Shown: one piece after another, positions 56,413-64,000 of the stretch
Layout of the letters: every line of letters begins with the position of its first letter
Numbering within the stretch: position 1 is the stretch's first letter
DNA from: Methylobacter sp.
Lineage (GTDB): Bacteria > Pseudomonadota > Gammaproteobacteria > Methylococcales > Methylomonadaceae
Length of the DNA stretch: 64,000 nucleotides
Assembly (NCBI GenBank): GCA_024636505.1
Contig: JAGXGY010000014.1
Span: forward strand, 28,519-92,518
Direction of reading: 5' to 3'
Program-made: the position numbers and the translations under genes
The notes under the pieces: model-generated
Told to the model about the DNA's origin: nothing
Databases searched by the model: none
The model's input: only the letters and a program-made list of their open reading frames with translations

Positions 56413-57083
56413 TTCGCGGCTATGTTGTTTGCGAAGGACAAACGGAAGAAACTTTTATTCGTGACGTTATCGCGCCCATTTTGGCGCATCAGCAAATTTA
56501 TTTAACAGCCCGATTAATTCCGACATCAAAAAACAATAAGGGAGGCGCATTAACTTATGAACGTGTTAGGCGATTTGTTATTAATTCACTTAAGGAAGAA
56601 AATGTTTTTATAACAACGTTTTTTGATTTGTATGCATTAGATAATGGTTTTCCTGATTTCTCAGAAAGTCAAAAACAGTCCGATGTTTATAGAAAAGTAA
56701 CTTGTCTTGAGCGGGCTTTTAAAGATGATGTTGTGAAAGATAATTCATCATTTATACCCCGTTTTTTGCCGTATATTCAACCTTATGAATTTGAAGGCTT
56801 GCTATTTTCCGATATTGCCAAATTAACTGAAATTGAAACAACTTGGGCTAGGGCAACCAATGATTTGCAAGCTATTCGTGATGGTGTAGAGACGCCTGAG
56901 CATATTAATGACGGTTATGAAACTAAACCTTCAGCACACTTAGGAAGGCTTTTAGATGCCCCCCATTACCGAAAAACTCTTCATGGCGCATTAGCTATTC
57001 AATCAATAGGCATTGATAAATTATTAGCTGAATGTTTGCATTTTTCTGGGTGGTATAACCAGCTGATTGAATTGAAAAATTAA
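56409..57083 (+). CDS. DUF4276 family (TOPRIM-like) protein
   Basis: 224 residues from GTG 56409, chosen because it overlaps the ATPase stop as GTGA with gggag 10 bases before; an earlier in-frame GTG (56373) has less support. The N-terminal RGYVVCEGQTEETFIRDVI (E-G-x-T-E), the acidic TTFFDLYALDNGFP and the PYIQPYEFEGLLFSD motif are DUF4276 marks; the fold is related to the TOPRIM nuclease domain of OLD proteins. With the ATPase it would form a split OLD-like pair. AT-rich like its partner. A dispersed repeat begins 4 bases after the stop. Confidence 0.82.
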   Translation: MIRGYVVCEGQTEETFIRDVIAPILAHQQIYLTARLIPTSKNNKGGALTYERVRRFVINSLKEENVFITTFFDLYALDNGFPDFSESQKQSDVYRKVTCLERAFKDDVVKDNSSFIPRFLPYIQPYEFEGLLFSDIAKLTEIETTWARATNDLQAIRDGVETPEHINDGYETKPSAHLGRLLDAPHYRKTLHGALAIQSIGIDKLLAECLHFSGWYNQLIELKN

Positions 57084-57086
57084 TGA

Positions 57087-57133
57087 CGACTTGTATGGAT
57101 GCAGGAGGTAGAGCAATGCAGGAGCAATTGCCG
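57087..57133 (+). repeat. Dispersed 47-base repeat, intergenic copy
   Basis: It matches the complement of 36631-36677 (inside smc) with five differences. Internal gcaat/attgc arms allow a hairpin. It lies between the DUF4276 gene and argA, at the right edge of the AT-rich island. Confidence 0.8.
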
Positions 57134-57256
57134 ACGAACACCGGCTTATTTATTCGGTGAACGACAAAAAAATTATTATTGCCCAATGCCGTTATCACTA
57201 TGGTGATTGAAGCTGGAGTTTGGGAGCCAGCCAATAACATTCTTGCCAAACAAACC

Positions 57257-58573
57257 ATGGAACCACAACAATCATTCGTCAGCTGGTTTAGGGATTCATC
57301 CCCTTACATCCACGCCCACCGCAACAAAACCTTTGTCATCTCATTCGGTGGCGAAGCGGTGCTGGCTGATGATTTCGATCACCACGTTCACGATTTTGCT
57401 TTGCTTAACAGCCTAGGTATACGCCTGGTTTTGGTGCACGGCATACGCCCGCAGATCGACCAGCGGCTTGCCAAGCTGGATGTTCCGGCCCGCTTTCACA
57501 ATAACTTGCGCATTACCGACGATGTGGCGCTGCAATGTGTCAAGGAAGCGGCCGGACTGGTCCGCGTGGAAATTGAAGCGCTGTTATCGATGGGGCTGGC
57601 TAACTCGCCGATGGCGGGCGCCAAGATCAAGGTGGCCTCGGGCAATTTTGTGGTCGCCAAACCGATAGGGGTGATCGACGGCATCGATTACTGCCATACC
57701 GGCGAAGTCCGTCGTATCGACAATGCGGCCATTCACCAGCAGCTTGACCAAAATAATGTGGTGCTGATCTCACCCATTGGTTATTCGCCGAGCGGCGAAG
57801 TCTTCAATCTGTCGGCAGAACAAGTCGCCACTGCGGTTTCGATTGCGTTAAAAGCGGAAAAACTGGTTTTATTGACCGAACAAAGCTGCTGCAATCCCGA
57901 CAACGGCGAGCAAATCCAGCAAATGACCACTGCCGAAGCCGGTGTTTTTTTGCGGCAACATCCAGAACTATCGACCCATATCAGCTTGCCGCTCAAAGCG
58001 GCGATGCAAAGCTGCCAAGCCGGTATCGACCGTGTACATTTGATCGACAGAACCATCGACGGTGCGCTGTTGCTTGAGTTATTTAGCCGTGACGGCATCG
58101 GTACGCTGATCAGCTCGACGGCGTTTGAAGAATTGCGCCCGGCGACGCTGAACGACATCGGCGGCATTTTGGAGTTGATCAAGCCGCTGGAACAACAAGG
58201 CAAGTTAGCCAAGCGTTCCAGGGAAAAAATTGAAATGGAAATCGCCGATTATATCGTTATCGAACGCGACGGCCTGATTATCGGCTGCACCGCTTTGCAT
58301 CCGGATCTGCAAAACCGCTTCGGCGCGATTGCCTGTCTTGCCGTGCATGTCGATTATCAAGGATCGGCCAGAGGTAATCGCATGCTGGAATACGTTTACC
58401 GCAGGGCGGCAGAACTCGGGCTTAAAAAACTATTCGTGTTGTCTACGCAAACCATGCACTGGTTTATTGAGCGGGGATTTTTATCGTCGAGTATTAGCGA
58501 TCTTCCCGATCAGCTCAAGACCTTATACAGCCCGCAAAGAAATTCCAAAGTGCTTTGTAAAGACATGGCATAG
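57257..58573 (+). CDS. argA: N-acetylglutamate synthase
   Basis: 438 residues from ATG 57257 (E. coli ArgA has 443; an earlier TTG at 57179 would add an atypical tail). The amino-acid kinase-like domain opens FVSWFRDSSPYIHAHRNKTFVI (in parts) with LVHGIRPQID. The GNAT acetyltransferase domain at the C-terminus carries CLAVHVDYQGSARGNRML (in parts). It performs the first step of arginine synthesis with acetyl-CoA. argD-argF are 6 kb upstream, with ilvD and the ATPase/DUF4276 pair in between. Confidence 0.93.
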   Translation: MEPQQSFVSWFRDSSPYIHAHRNKTFVISFGGEAVLADDFDHHVHDFALLNSLGIRLVLVHGIRPQIDQRLAKLDVPARFHNNLRITDDVALQCVKEAAGLVRVEIEALLSMGLANSPMAGAKIKVASGNFVVAKPIGVIDGIDYCHTGEVRRIDNAAIHQQLDQNNVVLISPIGYSPSGEVFNLSAEQVATAVSIALKAEKLVLLTEQSCCNPDNGEQIQQMTTAEAGVFLRQHPELSTHISLPLKAAMQSCQAGIDRVHLIDRTIDGALLLELFSRDGIGTLISSTAFEELRPATLNDIGGILELIKPLEQQGKLAKRSREKIEMEIADYIVIERDGLIIGCTALHPDLQNRFGAIACLAVHVDYQGSARGNRMLEYVYRRAAELGLKKLFVLSTQTMHWFIERGFLSSSISDLPDQLKTLYSPQRNSKVLCKDMA

Positions 58574-58576
58574 TTG

Positions 58577-59380
58577 ATGACTGATAAAGCCACCTGTCTA
58601 TCAATCCTGCAACTATCCGACCTGCATATTTTGGCTGTGCCGGAAGATAAGCTGCTGGGCATTAATACCGAGCATTATTTCCACGCCTGCCTTGAACAGG
58701 CCTTTGCCGGAAAACTGCATTTCGATTTGATTCTGCTGACCGGGGATTTGGCTCAGAATCCTTGCGTTGCAAGCTACCGACGCATCCTAGCCTGCCTTAA
58801 AACCTATGAAACGCCATGCGTCTGCCTGCCCGGCAATCACGATGATTATGAGTTGATGCAGCAGGTATTGAATACTGGGAGCATTAATTGCCGGAAACAG
58901 GTTTTTCTGGATAATTGGCAGCTGCTTGGCCTGAACAGCCAAATACCCGGAAAGCCGGGCGGTCGTCTGTCAAATAAGGAATTGGACTTTCTTGAAAGCT
59001 GCTTAACTGAAAACCCGGATTACCATGCGCTGATTGCAGTTCATCACCATTGTCTGGAGACTAAAAGTCCCTGGATGGATACCATGATCATAGAAAACAG
59101 CGAGGAATTACTGGCGATAGTGGCTAAGTACCCGCAAGTGAAAGCGATAACCACCGGCCATATCCATCAAATTCTGGACATAAAGATAGCGAACCTTCGG
59201 GTATTGGGCGTGCCATCAACCTGTTTTCAATTTGTGCCCGGAAGCACTGAGTTCGCTGTAAACGACACGGCTCCGGGTTATCGGTTGATAGAACTGTACG
59301 CAGATGGCCGGATTGAATCCGAGGTGATTCGTTTAGCGGGGCCGTTGGCTGAATTGCAAACCAATCTGCATGAATATTAA
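58577..59380 (+). CDS. cpdA: 3',5'-cyclic-AMP phosphodiesterase CpdA-like metallophosphoesterase
   Basis: 267 residues from ATG 58577. The calcineurin-like metal motifs are in order: LSDLHIL, LTGDLAQNP, PGNHDDYELM, AVHHHCLETKSPWMD (in parts) and TTGHIHQILD. The pattern and length match CpdA, which hydrolyses cAMP in the cytoplasm; related enzymes act on other phosphodiesters. It follows argA with only a few bases between and is close to rppH on the other strand. Confidence 0.85.
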   Translation: MTDKATCLSILQLSDLHILAVPEDKLLGINTEHYFHACLEQAFAGKLHFDLILLTGDLAQNPCVASYRRILACLKTYETPCVCLPGNHDDYELMQQVLNTGSINCRKQVFLDNWQLLGLNSQIPGKPGGRLSNKELDFLESCLTENPDYHALIAVHHHCLETKSPWMDTMIIENSEELLAIVAKYPQVKAITTGHIHQILDIKIANLRVLGVPSTCFQFVPGSTEFAVNDTAPGYRLIELYADGRIESEVIRLAGPLAELQTNLHEY

Positions 59381-59403
59381 CAGCAGGTTCCGGCTAAAAA
59401 ACT

Positions 59404-59952
59404 CTATCGCTTACGTTTTTTGCCTTTAATCAGTTCAAATTTCTTGGTTAAATACCCGGCTGCATTAACCGGGACGGTCTCAGTGGTCAGAATAACACCT
59501 AACTCGCTCATCGCTTTTAAATAAACCTTACGTTTAAAATACACCACATCTTTAAGCGGTTCCCAGTAATCTACCCAGCGCCAGTCATCAAACTCCGGTT
59601 TAGGGCATTGATCAAAACGCACATTGGATTCATCGGTGATTAAACGCAATATATACCAGATTTGCTTTTGGCCTATGCACAGCGGAAGTGAGTTTTTGCG
59701 TATATAACGCTCAGGTAGCTGATACCTGAGCCAATAGCGGGTACGGCCAAGCACTTGGACATGCTGCTGCTGCAGTCCTGTTTCTTCGCACAACTCTCGA
59801 TACATCGCGGCTTCTGGGTCTTCATTCGGATTAATCCCGCCTTGCGGGAATTGCCATGAGTTTACACCCATTCGTTTTGCCCAAAACACGCGACCCTCGT
59901 CATTGCAAAGGATGATCCCGACGTTGGGCCGGTATCCTTTAGAGTCAATCAT
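59404..59952 (-). CDS. rppH: RNA pyrophosphohydrolase
   Basis: 182 residues. The start [17 protein letters not shown], the Nudix box [20 protein letters not shown] (followed by TGL) and [21 protein letters not shown] (in parts) define RppH. It removes pyrophosphate from mRNA 5' ends and so begins mRNA decay. It is convergent with cpdA. Confidence 0.95.
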   Translation of the reverse strand: MIDSKGYRPNVGIILCNDEGRVFWAKRMGVNSWQFPQGGINPNEDPEAAMYRELCEETGLQQQHVQVLGRTRYWLRYQLPERYIRKNSLPLCIGQKQIWYILRLITDESNVRFDQCPKPEFDDWRWVDYWEPLKDVVYFKRKVYLKAMSELGVILTTETVPVNAAGYLTKKFELIKGKKRKR

Positions 59953-60115
59953 GTTAAAACCTGTGTTTTTTACCTTTCCTAGTTCTTTAATCTTGCTAAT
60001 GGTAAAATTATAAAAAATAGGTCAGTAATGTAAATTAATGACAGCATTGTTCCATAAATAAAGTGCATACGCCATAGGGCGCTGCTCTTTTTAATGACTT
60101 GAGGCAGGATTAACC

Positions 60116-60802
60116 GTGAGCTTAGCGATTTTTGATTTAGATAACACCCTGATTGCCGATGATAGCGACTACTTATGGGGACAGTTTCTGGTAGATCAGG
60201 GTATCGTTGATAAAAATCACTATGAAAGCGCCAACGCCAAATTTTACGATGATTACAAACAAGGCGTCTTGGATATTGTCGAATTTCTCCGCTTTTCGTT
60301 AAAACCTTTAGCGGACAACAATCCCGAGCAACTTTATCAGTGGCGGACGCAATTTATAGACCAAGCGATCAAACCGCTGTTATTAACGTCTGCACAACAG
60401 CTGATCGACAAGCATAGAAACCGGGGTGATACTTTATTGGTTATCACCGCCACCAACCGCTTTGTCACTGAGCCGATAGTCCAGCTCTACGGTATTGACA
60501 ATTTACTGGCGACCACCCCGGAATTTGTCGATGGCCGATATACCGGCGGCTTTAACGGCATTCCCTGTTTTCGGGAAGGCAAGGTCAAGCTGCTGGAGGC
60601 GTGGCTGCAAAACTCAAACGAAACCCTGCAGGGCAGCTGGTTTTACAGCGATTCCCATAACGACCTGCCGCTGCTTAAATTGGTCGACCATCCGGTTGCC
60701 GTCGATCCTGATGAAAAACTGGCCCAATTTGCCAGCGCCGCCAACTGGCCGATTATCAGCTTGAGAGACGGGCAGTGTCCTACGCACCATTTTCATAAAT
60801 AG
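60116..60802 (+). CDS. HAD-IB family hydrolase (SerB-like phosphatase)
   Basis: 228 residues from GTG 60116. HAD motif I is DLDNTLIADD, motif II lies in LVITATNRFV, and motifs III/IV are around EGKVKLLEAWL and YSDSHNDLPLL. The helical cap between residues 20 and 90 fits subfamily IB. Members include phosphoserine phosphatase and histidinol-phosphate phosphatase; the true substrate is open. The group is common next to rppH and ptsP in gammaproteobacteria. Confidence 0.88.
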   Translation: MSLAIFDLDNTLIADDSDYLWGQFLVDQGIVDKNHYESANAKFYDDYKQGVLDIVEFLRFSLKPLADNNPEQLYQWRTQFIDQAIKPLLLTSAQQLIDKHRNRGDTLLVITATNRFVTEPIVQLYGIDNLLATTPEFVDGRYTGGFNGIPCFREGKVKLLEAWLQNSNETLQGSWFYSDSHNDLPLLKLVDHPVAVDPDEKLAQFASAANWPIISLRDGQCPTHHFHK

Positions 60803-60862
60803 TTGGGATGCATTTTTAGCCTTTAGCCTCTGATTTTTACTTCTAAACCTTGAACCTTGAAT

Positions 60863-61753
60863 ATGACTTTCCCAACCATTGAATCTTTTGTCGGTAATAC
60901 GCCTTTAGTTCGCTTGCAACGTTTGCCGGGCACTACCAGCAATACTATCTTGGTTAAGCTGGAAGGCAATAATCCGGCCGGTTCGGTCAAAGATCGTCCG
61001 GCACTGAGCATGATTAAACATGCCGAGGAAAGAGGCGAGATCAAGCCCGGCGACTGCTTGATTGAAGCGACTAGCGGCAACACCGGTATTGCGCTGGCGA
61101 TGGCGGCGGCAATCAAAGGTTATAAAATGATCTTGATTATGCCGGACAATATGAGCGAAGAACGCCGGGCTTCGATGAAAGCCTACGGTGCCGAGATCAT
61201 CCTGACGCCGGCTGCAGGCAGCATGGAGGCGGCGATTGACCTGTCCAGGGAAATGGAAGTTGCCGGTAAAGGCAGGGTGCTGGATCAGTTTTCCAATCCC
61301 GACAATCCGCGCGCCCATTATGAAGGCACCGGTCCTGAAATCTGGCGCGACACCCAAGGAAAGATAAGCCATTTTGTCAGCTCCATGGGTACCACCGGCA
61401 CCATTATGGGAACGTCAAAATTCCTGAAAGAACAAAATAGCGATATTCAGGTGATCGGCGTACAGCCGGAAGGCGAGTCAAAAATCCCCGGCATCCGGCG
61501 CTGGCCCAAGGAATACTTGCCGAAAATCTATCAGGCCGACCAGGTTGACCGAATTATCGATGTCGATCAGCTTTCAGCGGAAAACGTCACCCGCGCTTTG
61601 GCAGTCCAGGAAGGCATTTTTGCCGGTATTTCATCCGGCGGCGCTGTTCATGCGGCCTTGATGTTGTCCAAAGAAGTTGAAAATGCGGTAATCGTGGCGA
61701 TTATCTGTGATCGTGGCGATCGGTATTTGTCCACGGGTGTTTTTCCGGGTTAA
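60863..61753 (+). CDS. cysM: Cysteine synthase B
   Basis: 296 residues from ATG 60863. The PLP Lys is in AGSVKDRPAL, the phosphate-binding loop in EATSGNTGIALAMA, and GTTGTIMGTSKFLKE follows. The CysM type is favoured by the length and by RAHYEGTGPEIWRDT. It makes cysteine from O-acetylserine with sulfide or S-sulfocysteine from thiosulfate, which fits the presence of YeeE/YedE transporters in the genome. Its stop shares bases (TAATG) with the next start. Confidence 0.93.
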   Translation: MTFPTIESFVGNTPLVRLQRLPGTTSNTILVKLEGNNPAGSVKDRPALSMIKHAEERGEIKPGDCLIEATSGNTGIALAMAAAIKGYKMILIMPDNMSEERRASMKAYGAEIILTPAAGSMEAAIDLSREMEVAGKGRVLDQFSNPDNPRAHYEGTGPEIWRDTQGKISHFVSSMGTTGTIMGTSKFLKEQNSDIQVIGVQPEGESKIPGIRRWPKEYLPKIYQADQVDRIIDVDQLSAENVTRALAVQEGIFAGISSGGAVHAALMLSKEVENAVIVAIICDRGDRYLSTGVFPG

Positions 61754-63855
61754 TGTTGGCACCTGCGGGAGCGGCTTTGGCCGCAATTATCGCGGCCAAA
61801 GCCGCTCCCGCAAAGATAACGATCAAGCTTATTCTGATTATCGCCTTTTTATTTATAAGGCCTGCACATGCATTGGAAAACGTATCGCTTGATGTCGGAT
61901 CCCTTGCAGGGGAACAATGGCAATTGGAAGGCATCAGTATAGCCCTGACTGATCTTGGGAAAAGCCCGCAAAAATTGACCTTAACCATTGCCCGGTTAAG
62001 CCTGCCTAAACCTTTCGACGACCTCAGTCTGGTCAATATTCGCTGCACGGCCTTCACCTGGAAAAATAAGGAGCTGTTGTGTCAGCAAGGCACGGCAACA
62101 ATGCGCTCAAAACGCTGGCGGTCGCCGACCGCTTATTTTTCTTTTCAGGTCACCGAAGAATACAGTTCGTTTAAACTAAGCGAATTGCACTTGGCCGGTG
62201 GAACTATAGCGATTGAAGGTGAAGTGCGGGGCGAGCGCTGGCAGTTAAGGGTGAATGCTAAGGCGGTAGATGGCCCGTCACTTCAACAACTGTTGCCGCA
62301 GGAACTGTTTACATTGCAAGCCGGTAAAATCGATCTTAAGTTAGCAGCATCCGGCCGTCATGCGCAGCTCAAAGATTTTAATTTAACCACCGGGCTTAAT
62401 GGCCTGAGCGGACAAACCCAGGACGGTCGGTTGGCTGCTGAGGCATTAATATTGGCAGCAACGCTGAATGCCAAAAACAATAATGGCATGTGGCAATGGC
62501 AAATGCATGTTGAGTTTAACGACGGTGCGCTGTATGCGGAGCCCTTGTATTTGGAAGCGGCCGGGAAAAATAGCGTATTGGCAGCGCAGGGCTATTGGGA
62601 CCCATCAAACCAGCGTATCGACATTGACTCGGCACGTTACCGGCATTCAAATGTCGGCGCATTAAGCGGCAATGCAACCATTCAATATAAAGACGGCATA
62701 AGCCTTGATAAGGCTCGGCTCTCGTTGAGCAGCGACAATTTGCAGGATTTTTCTGCAATCTATCTGAAACCGTTTTTTGAGCAGACGGCATTGCAAGGAA
62801 TTACGCTCGCAGGCCATTTAACAGCCGATTTTTCTATCAATCAACAAGTCTTAACCGCGTTGACGGCAAGTTTTCAGTATCTTGATGTTAACGATGCAGC
62901 AGGCCGTATCGACGTTCAGGGCGGCGCAGGTCGACTTAATTGGTCGAATGACCAGCGTTTTAACCAAACTTCAGATATAGCCTGGCAGCAACTGCGAGTA
63001 CGCGCCTTGCCGGTAGGTCCGTCCAGGCTTTCGTTTTTGAGCGCCGCTGGCAATATCACGCTGTTAAAGAAGACTCAACTGCCTTTTTTAGACGGTGCAA
63101 TGACTATCAATCAATTCAGTTTCCAGGCGAAAAAACAGCAAGAGCCTGAGGTATCGTTCGAAGGTAACTTAAACAATGTGTCGCTTGAGCAATTATCCAA
63201 GGCTCTGAATTGGGTGCCGTTATCAGGCACTGTCAGCGGCCAGATTCCCCGGGTTCAGTACAGCAATAAAACCCTGAGTCTGGGCGGTGAATTGATTGTC
63301 AAGGTTTTCGGCGGTGAAATTAAAGTCAGTAATCTGGCTTCTTCCGGATTGTTTACTGATTTTCCAAAGCTTTATGCTGATCTGGAGATTGATAACCTCG
63401 ATCTGGATCAGCTCACCAGTAAGTTTGAATTTGGCGGCATTACCGGCAAGTTATCGGGGTATGTCCGGCAGCTGTCTATGGAAAACTGGCAGCCGGTCAG
63501 TTTTTTCGCTTGGCTGGGCACGCCGGATGATGACGATTCCCGGCACAGGATCAGTCAAAAAGCGGTAAAAAATATCGCCAACATCGGGGGCGGTAGTGCT
63601 GCAGATATACTGTCCCAAAGTTTTTTAAGTTTTTTTGAAACTTTCGGCTACGGCAAACTGGGTCTGGGCTGTTACTTGCATGATGGTGTGTGTCAGTTGA
63701 TGGGCGTAGAGACCACGGAATCAGGCTATGCCATTATCACCCCCGGCGGCCTGCCACGCATCAATGTGATCGGCTATAATCCCCGCGTTGACTGGAATGT
63801 ATTGATAGAGCGGTTAAAGCGTATTACGACCTCGGATGAGGTGATTGTTGAATAG
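61753..63855 (+). CDS. AsmA/YdbH-like envelope protein
   Basis: 700 residues, beta-rich and repetitive, similar in character to YdbH/TamB/AsmA bridge proteins that move lipid between membranes. The C-terminal GYGKLGLGCYLHDGVCQLMG (in parts) and GGLPRINVIGYNPRVDWNVLI (in parts) recur in gammaproteobacterial homologues. The start at 61753 is coupled to cysM (TAATG). Residues 5-20 (AGAALAAIIAAKAAPA) come from a perfect REP palindrome; the real signal-anchor (KLILIIAFLFIRPAHA) follows. No ATG, GTG or TTG exists in frame between the palindrome and that helix, so either the palindrome is translated or a rare start is used. Confidence 0.78.
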   Translation: MLAPAGAALAAIIAAKAAPAKITIKLILIIAFLFIRPAHALENVSLDVGSLAGEQWQLEGISIALTDLGKSPQKLTLTIARLSLPKPFDDLSLVNIRCTAFTWKNKELLCQQGTATMRSKRWRSPTAYFSFQVTEEYSSFKLSELHLAGGTIAIEGEVRGERWQLRVNAKAVDGPSLQQLLPQELFTLQAGKIDLKLAASGRHAQLKDFNLTTGLNGLSGQTQDGRLAAEALILAATLNAKNNNGMWQWQMHVEFNDGALYAEPLYLEAAGKNSVLAAQGYWDPSNQRIDIDSARYRHSNVGALSGNATIQYKDGISLDKARLSLSSDNLQDFSAIYLKPFFEQTALQGITLAGHLTADFSINQQVLTALTASFQYLDVNDAAGRIDVQGGAGRLNWSNDQRFNQTSDIAWQQLRVRALPVGPSRLSFLSAAGNITLLKKTQLPFLDGAMTINQFSFQAKKQQEPEVSFEGNLNNVSLEQLSKALNWVPLSGTVSGQIPRVQYSNKTLSLGGELIVKVFGGEIKVSNLASSGLFTDFPKLYADLEIDNLDLDQLTSKFEFGGITGKLSGYVRQLSMENWQPVSFFAWLGTPDDDDSRHRISQKAVKNIANIGGGSAADILSQSFLSFFETFGYGKLGLGCYLHDGVCQLMGVETTESGYAIITPGGLPRINVIGYNPRVDWNVLIERLKRITTSDEVIVE
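61764..61812. repeat. REP-type palindrome within 5' end of the AsmA/YdbH-like gene
   Basis: Perfect 21-base arms (tgcgggagcggctttggccgc and its complement) enclose a 7-base loop. It is read in frame as Ala-rich codons. It is a third REP family, distinct from the 24.3 kb and 39.2 kb ones. Confidence 0.9.
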
Positions 63856-63875
63856 CCCTATTTTACCAAAAAGCA

Positions 63876-63911
63876 CCGTAAAGCCCCGTCGTTCAGGGCG
63901 GGGATGTAAGG
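63876..63911 (+). repeat. IS605-type end hairpin motif, copy 2
   Basis: 36 bases with a 7-bp stem ccccgtc/ggcgggg, the near-identical counterpart (opposite strand) of 7852-7887. It lies 52 bases before the TnpB-like start and probably forms the left end of that element. Confidence 0.7.
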
Positions 63912-63963
63912 TGTGCCCTTGATTTTTTTGACAGCGTAATCGACAAACCGTATCTTGGAGACC

Positions 63964-64000
63964 ATGAAACCCATAATTAAAACATTATCAGTCAGAGTTC
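63964..64000 (+). CDS. TnpB-like (IS200/IS605 family OrfB) protein, N-terminus only
   Basis: Only 12 codons are inside the window (MKPIIKTLSVRV), after a ggag ribosome site. The Lys-Thr-Leu-x-Val-Arg-Val start is common in TnpB proteins, the RNA-guided nucleases of IS605-group elements. The upstream end-hairpin motif supports this reading. Everything else lies beyond the edge. Confidence 0.5.
   Translation, partial: MKPIIKTLSVRV

Noticed and set aside
57138..57165. Possible terminator (caccg...cggtg hairpin near an A-run) before argA
   Set aside because: The stem is short, and the A-run is on the wrong side for the plus strand.

Overview
This is a 64 kb chromosomal stretch of a gammaproteobacterium, most likely a type I methanotroph (Methylococcales; inferred, not proven). 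The indications are a SoxYZ-like carrier next to a quinoprotein-relay metallohydrolase, a free-standing methenyl-H4F cyclohydrolase (FchA), the smc-zipA-ligA block, polyphosphate glucokinase, HemJ, and many small palindromic repeats. Gene density is high. Most genes are chromosomal housekeeping genes in short operons.

Layout: 1-7.4 kb (minus strand) holds a ThDP enzyme cut by the left edge, an SDR oxidoreductase and tamA-tamB. 7.4-8.05 kb is non-coding with an IS200/IS605-like remnant. 8.05-15.4 kb is a complete bacterial V/A-type ATPase operon in the unusual order B-D-I-K-E-DUF2764-A. 15.5-20.9 kb (minus) holds two YeeE/YedE half-transporters, hemJ, a TlpA-like thioredoxin lipoprotein, a PepSY protein, a SoxYZ-like fusion, a zinc metallohydrolase and ppgK. 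21.2-24.3 kb is a large sensory diguanylate cyclase, followed by about 0.9 kb of palindromes and eroded sequence. 25.2-27.6 kb is an oxidative-stress group (ferritin-like protein, Prx5, glutathione reductase). 27.8-28.1 kb has tRNA-Pro, tRNA-Arg and tRNA-His, followed by fchA, waaA and the rpsF-rpsR-DUF2232-rplI operon. 32.9-34.5 kb carries psd, an FlhB-C-like small protein and queF.

34.9-41.2 kb is smc-zipA-ligA. 41.2-50.1 kb holds a class V aminotransferase, an OFA-type MFS carrier, mutS, pncC, an EamA transporter, a cupin and hemF. 50.3-55 kb has argD-argF, an SH3b protein and ilvD. 55.0-57.1 kb is a small AT-rich island encoding an AAA ATPase overlapping a DUF4276/TOPRIM-like protein, a probable defence pair flanked by dispersed repeats. 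57.2-63.9 kb has argA, cpdA, rppH, a HAD phosphatase, cysM and a large AsmA/YdbH-like envelope protein. The window ends in the first codons of a TnpB-like gene.

The most interesting signals are repeats that have entered coding sequence (the smc hinge region, the N-terminus of the 61.8 kb envelope gene and the last codons of the PepSY gene), the permuted ATPase operon with sodium-type c-ring residues, the ATPase/DUF4276 island, and matching IS605-type end motifs at 7.9 kb and 63.9 kb. All family names come from recognising motifs by eye; no database search was run.
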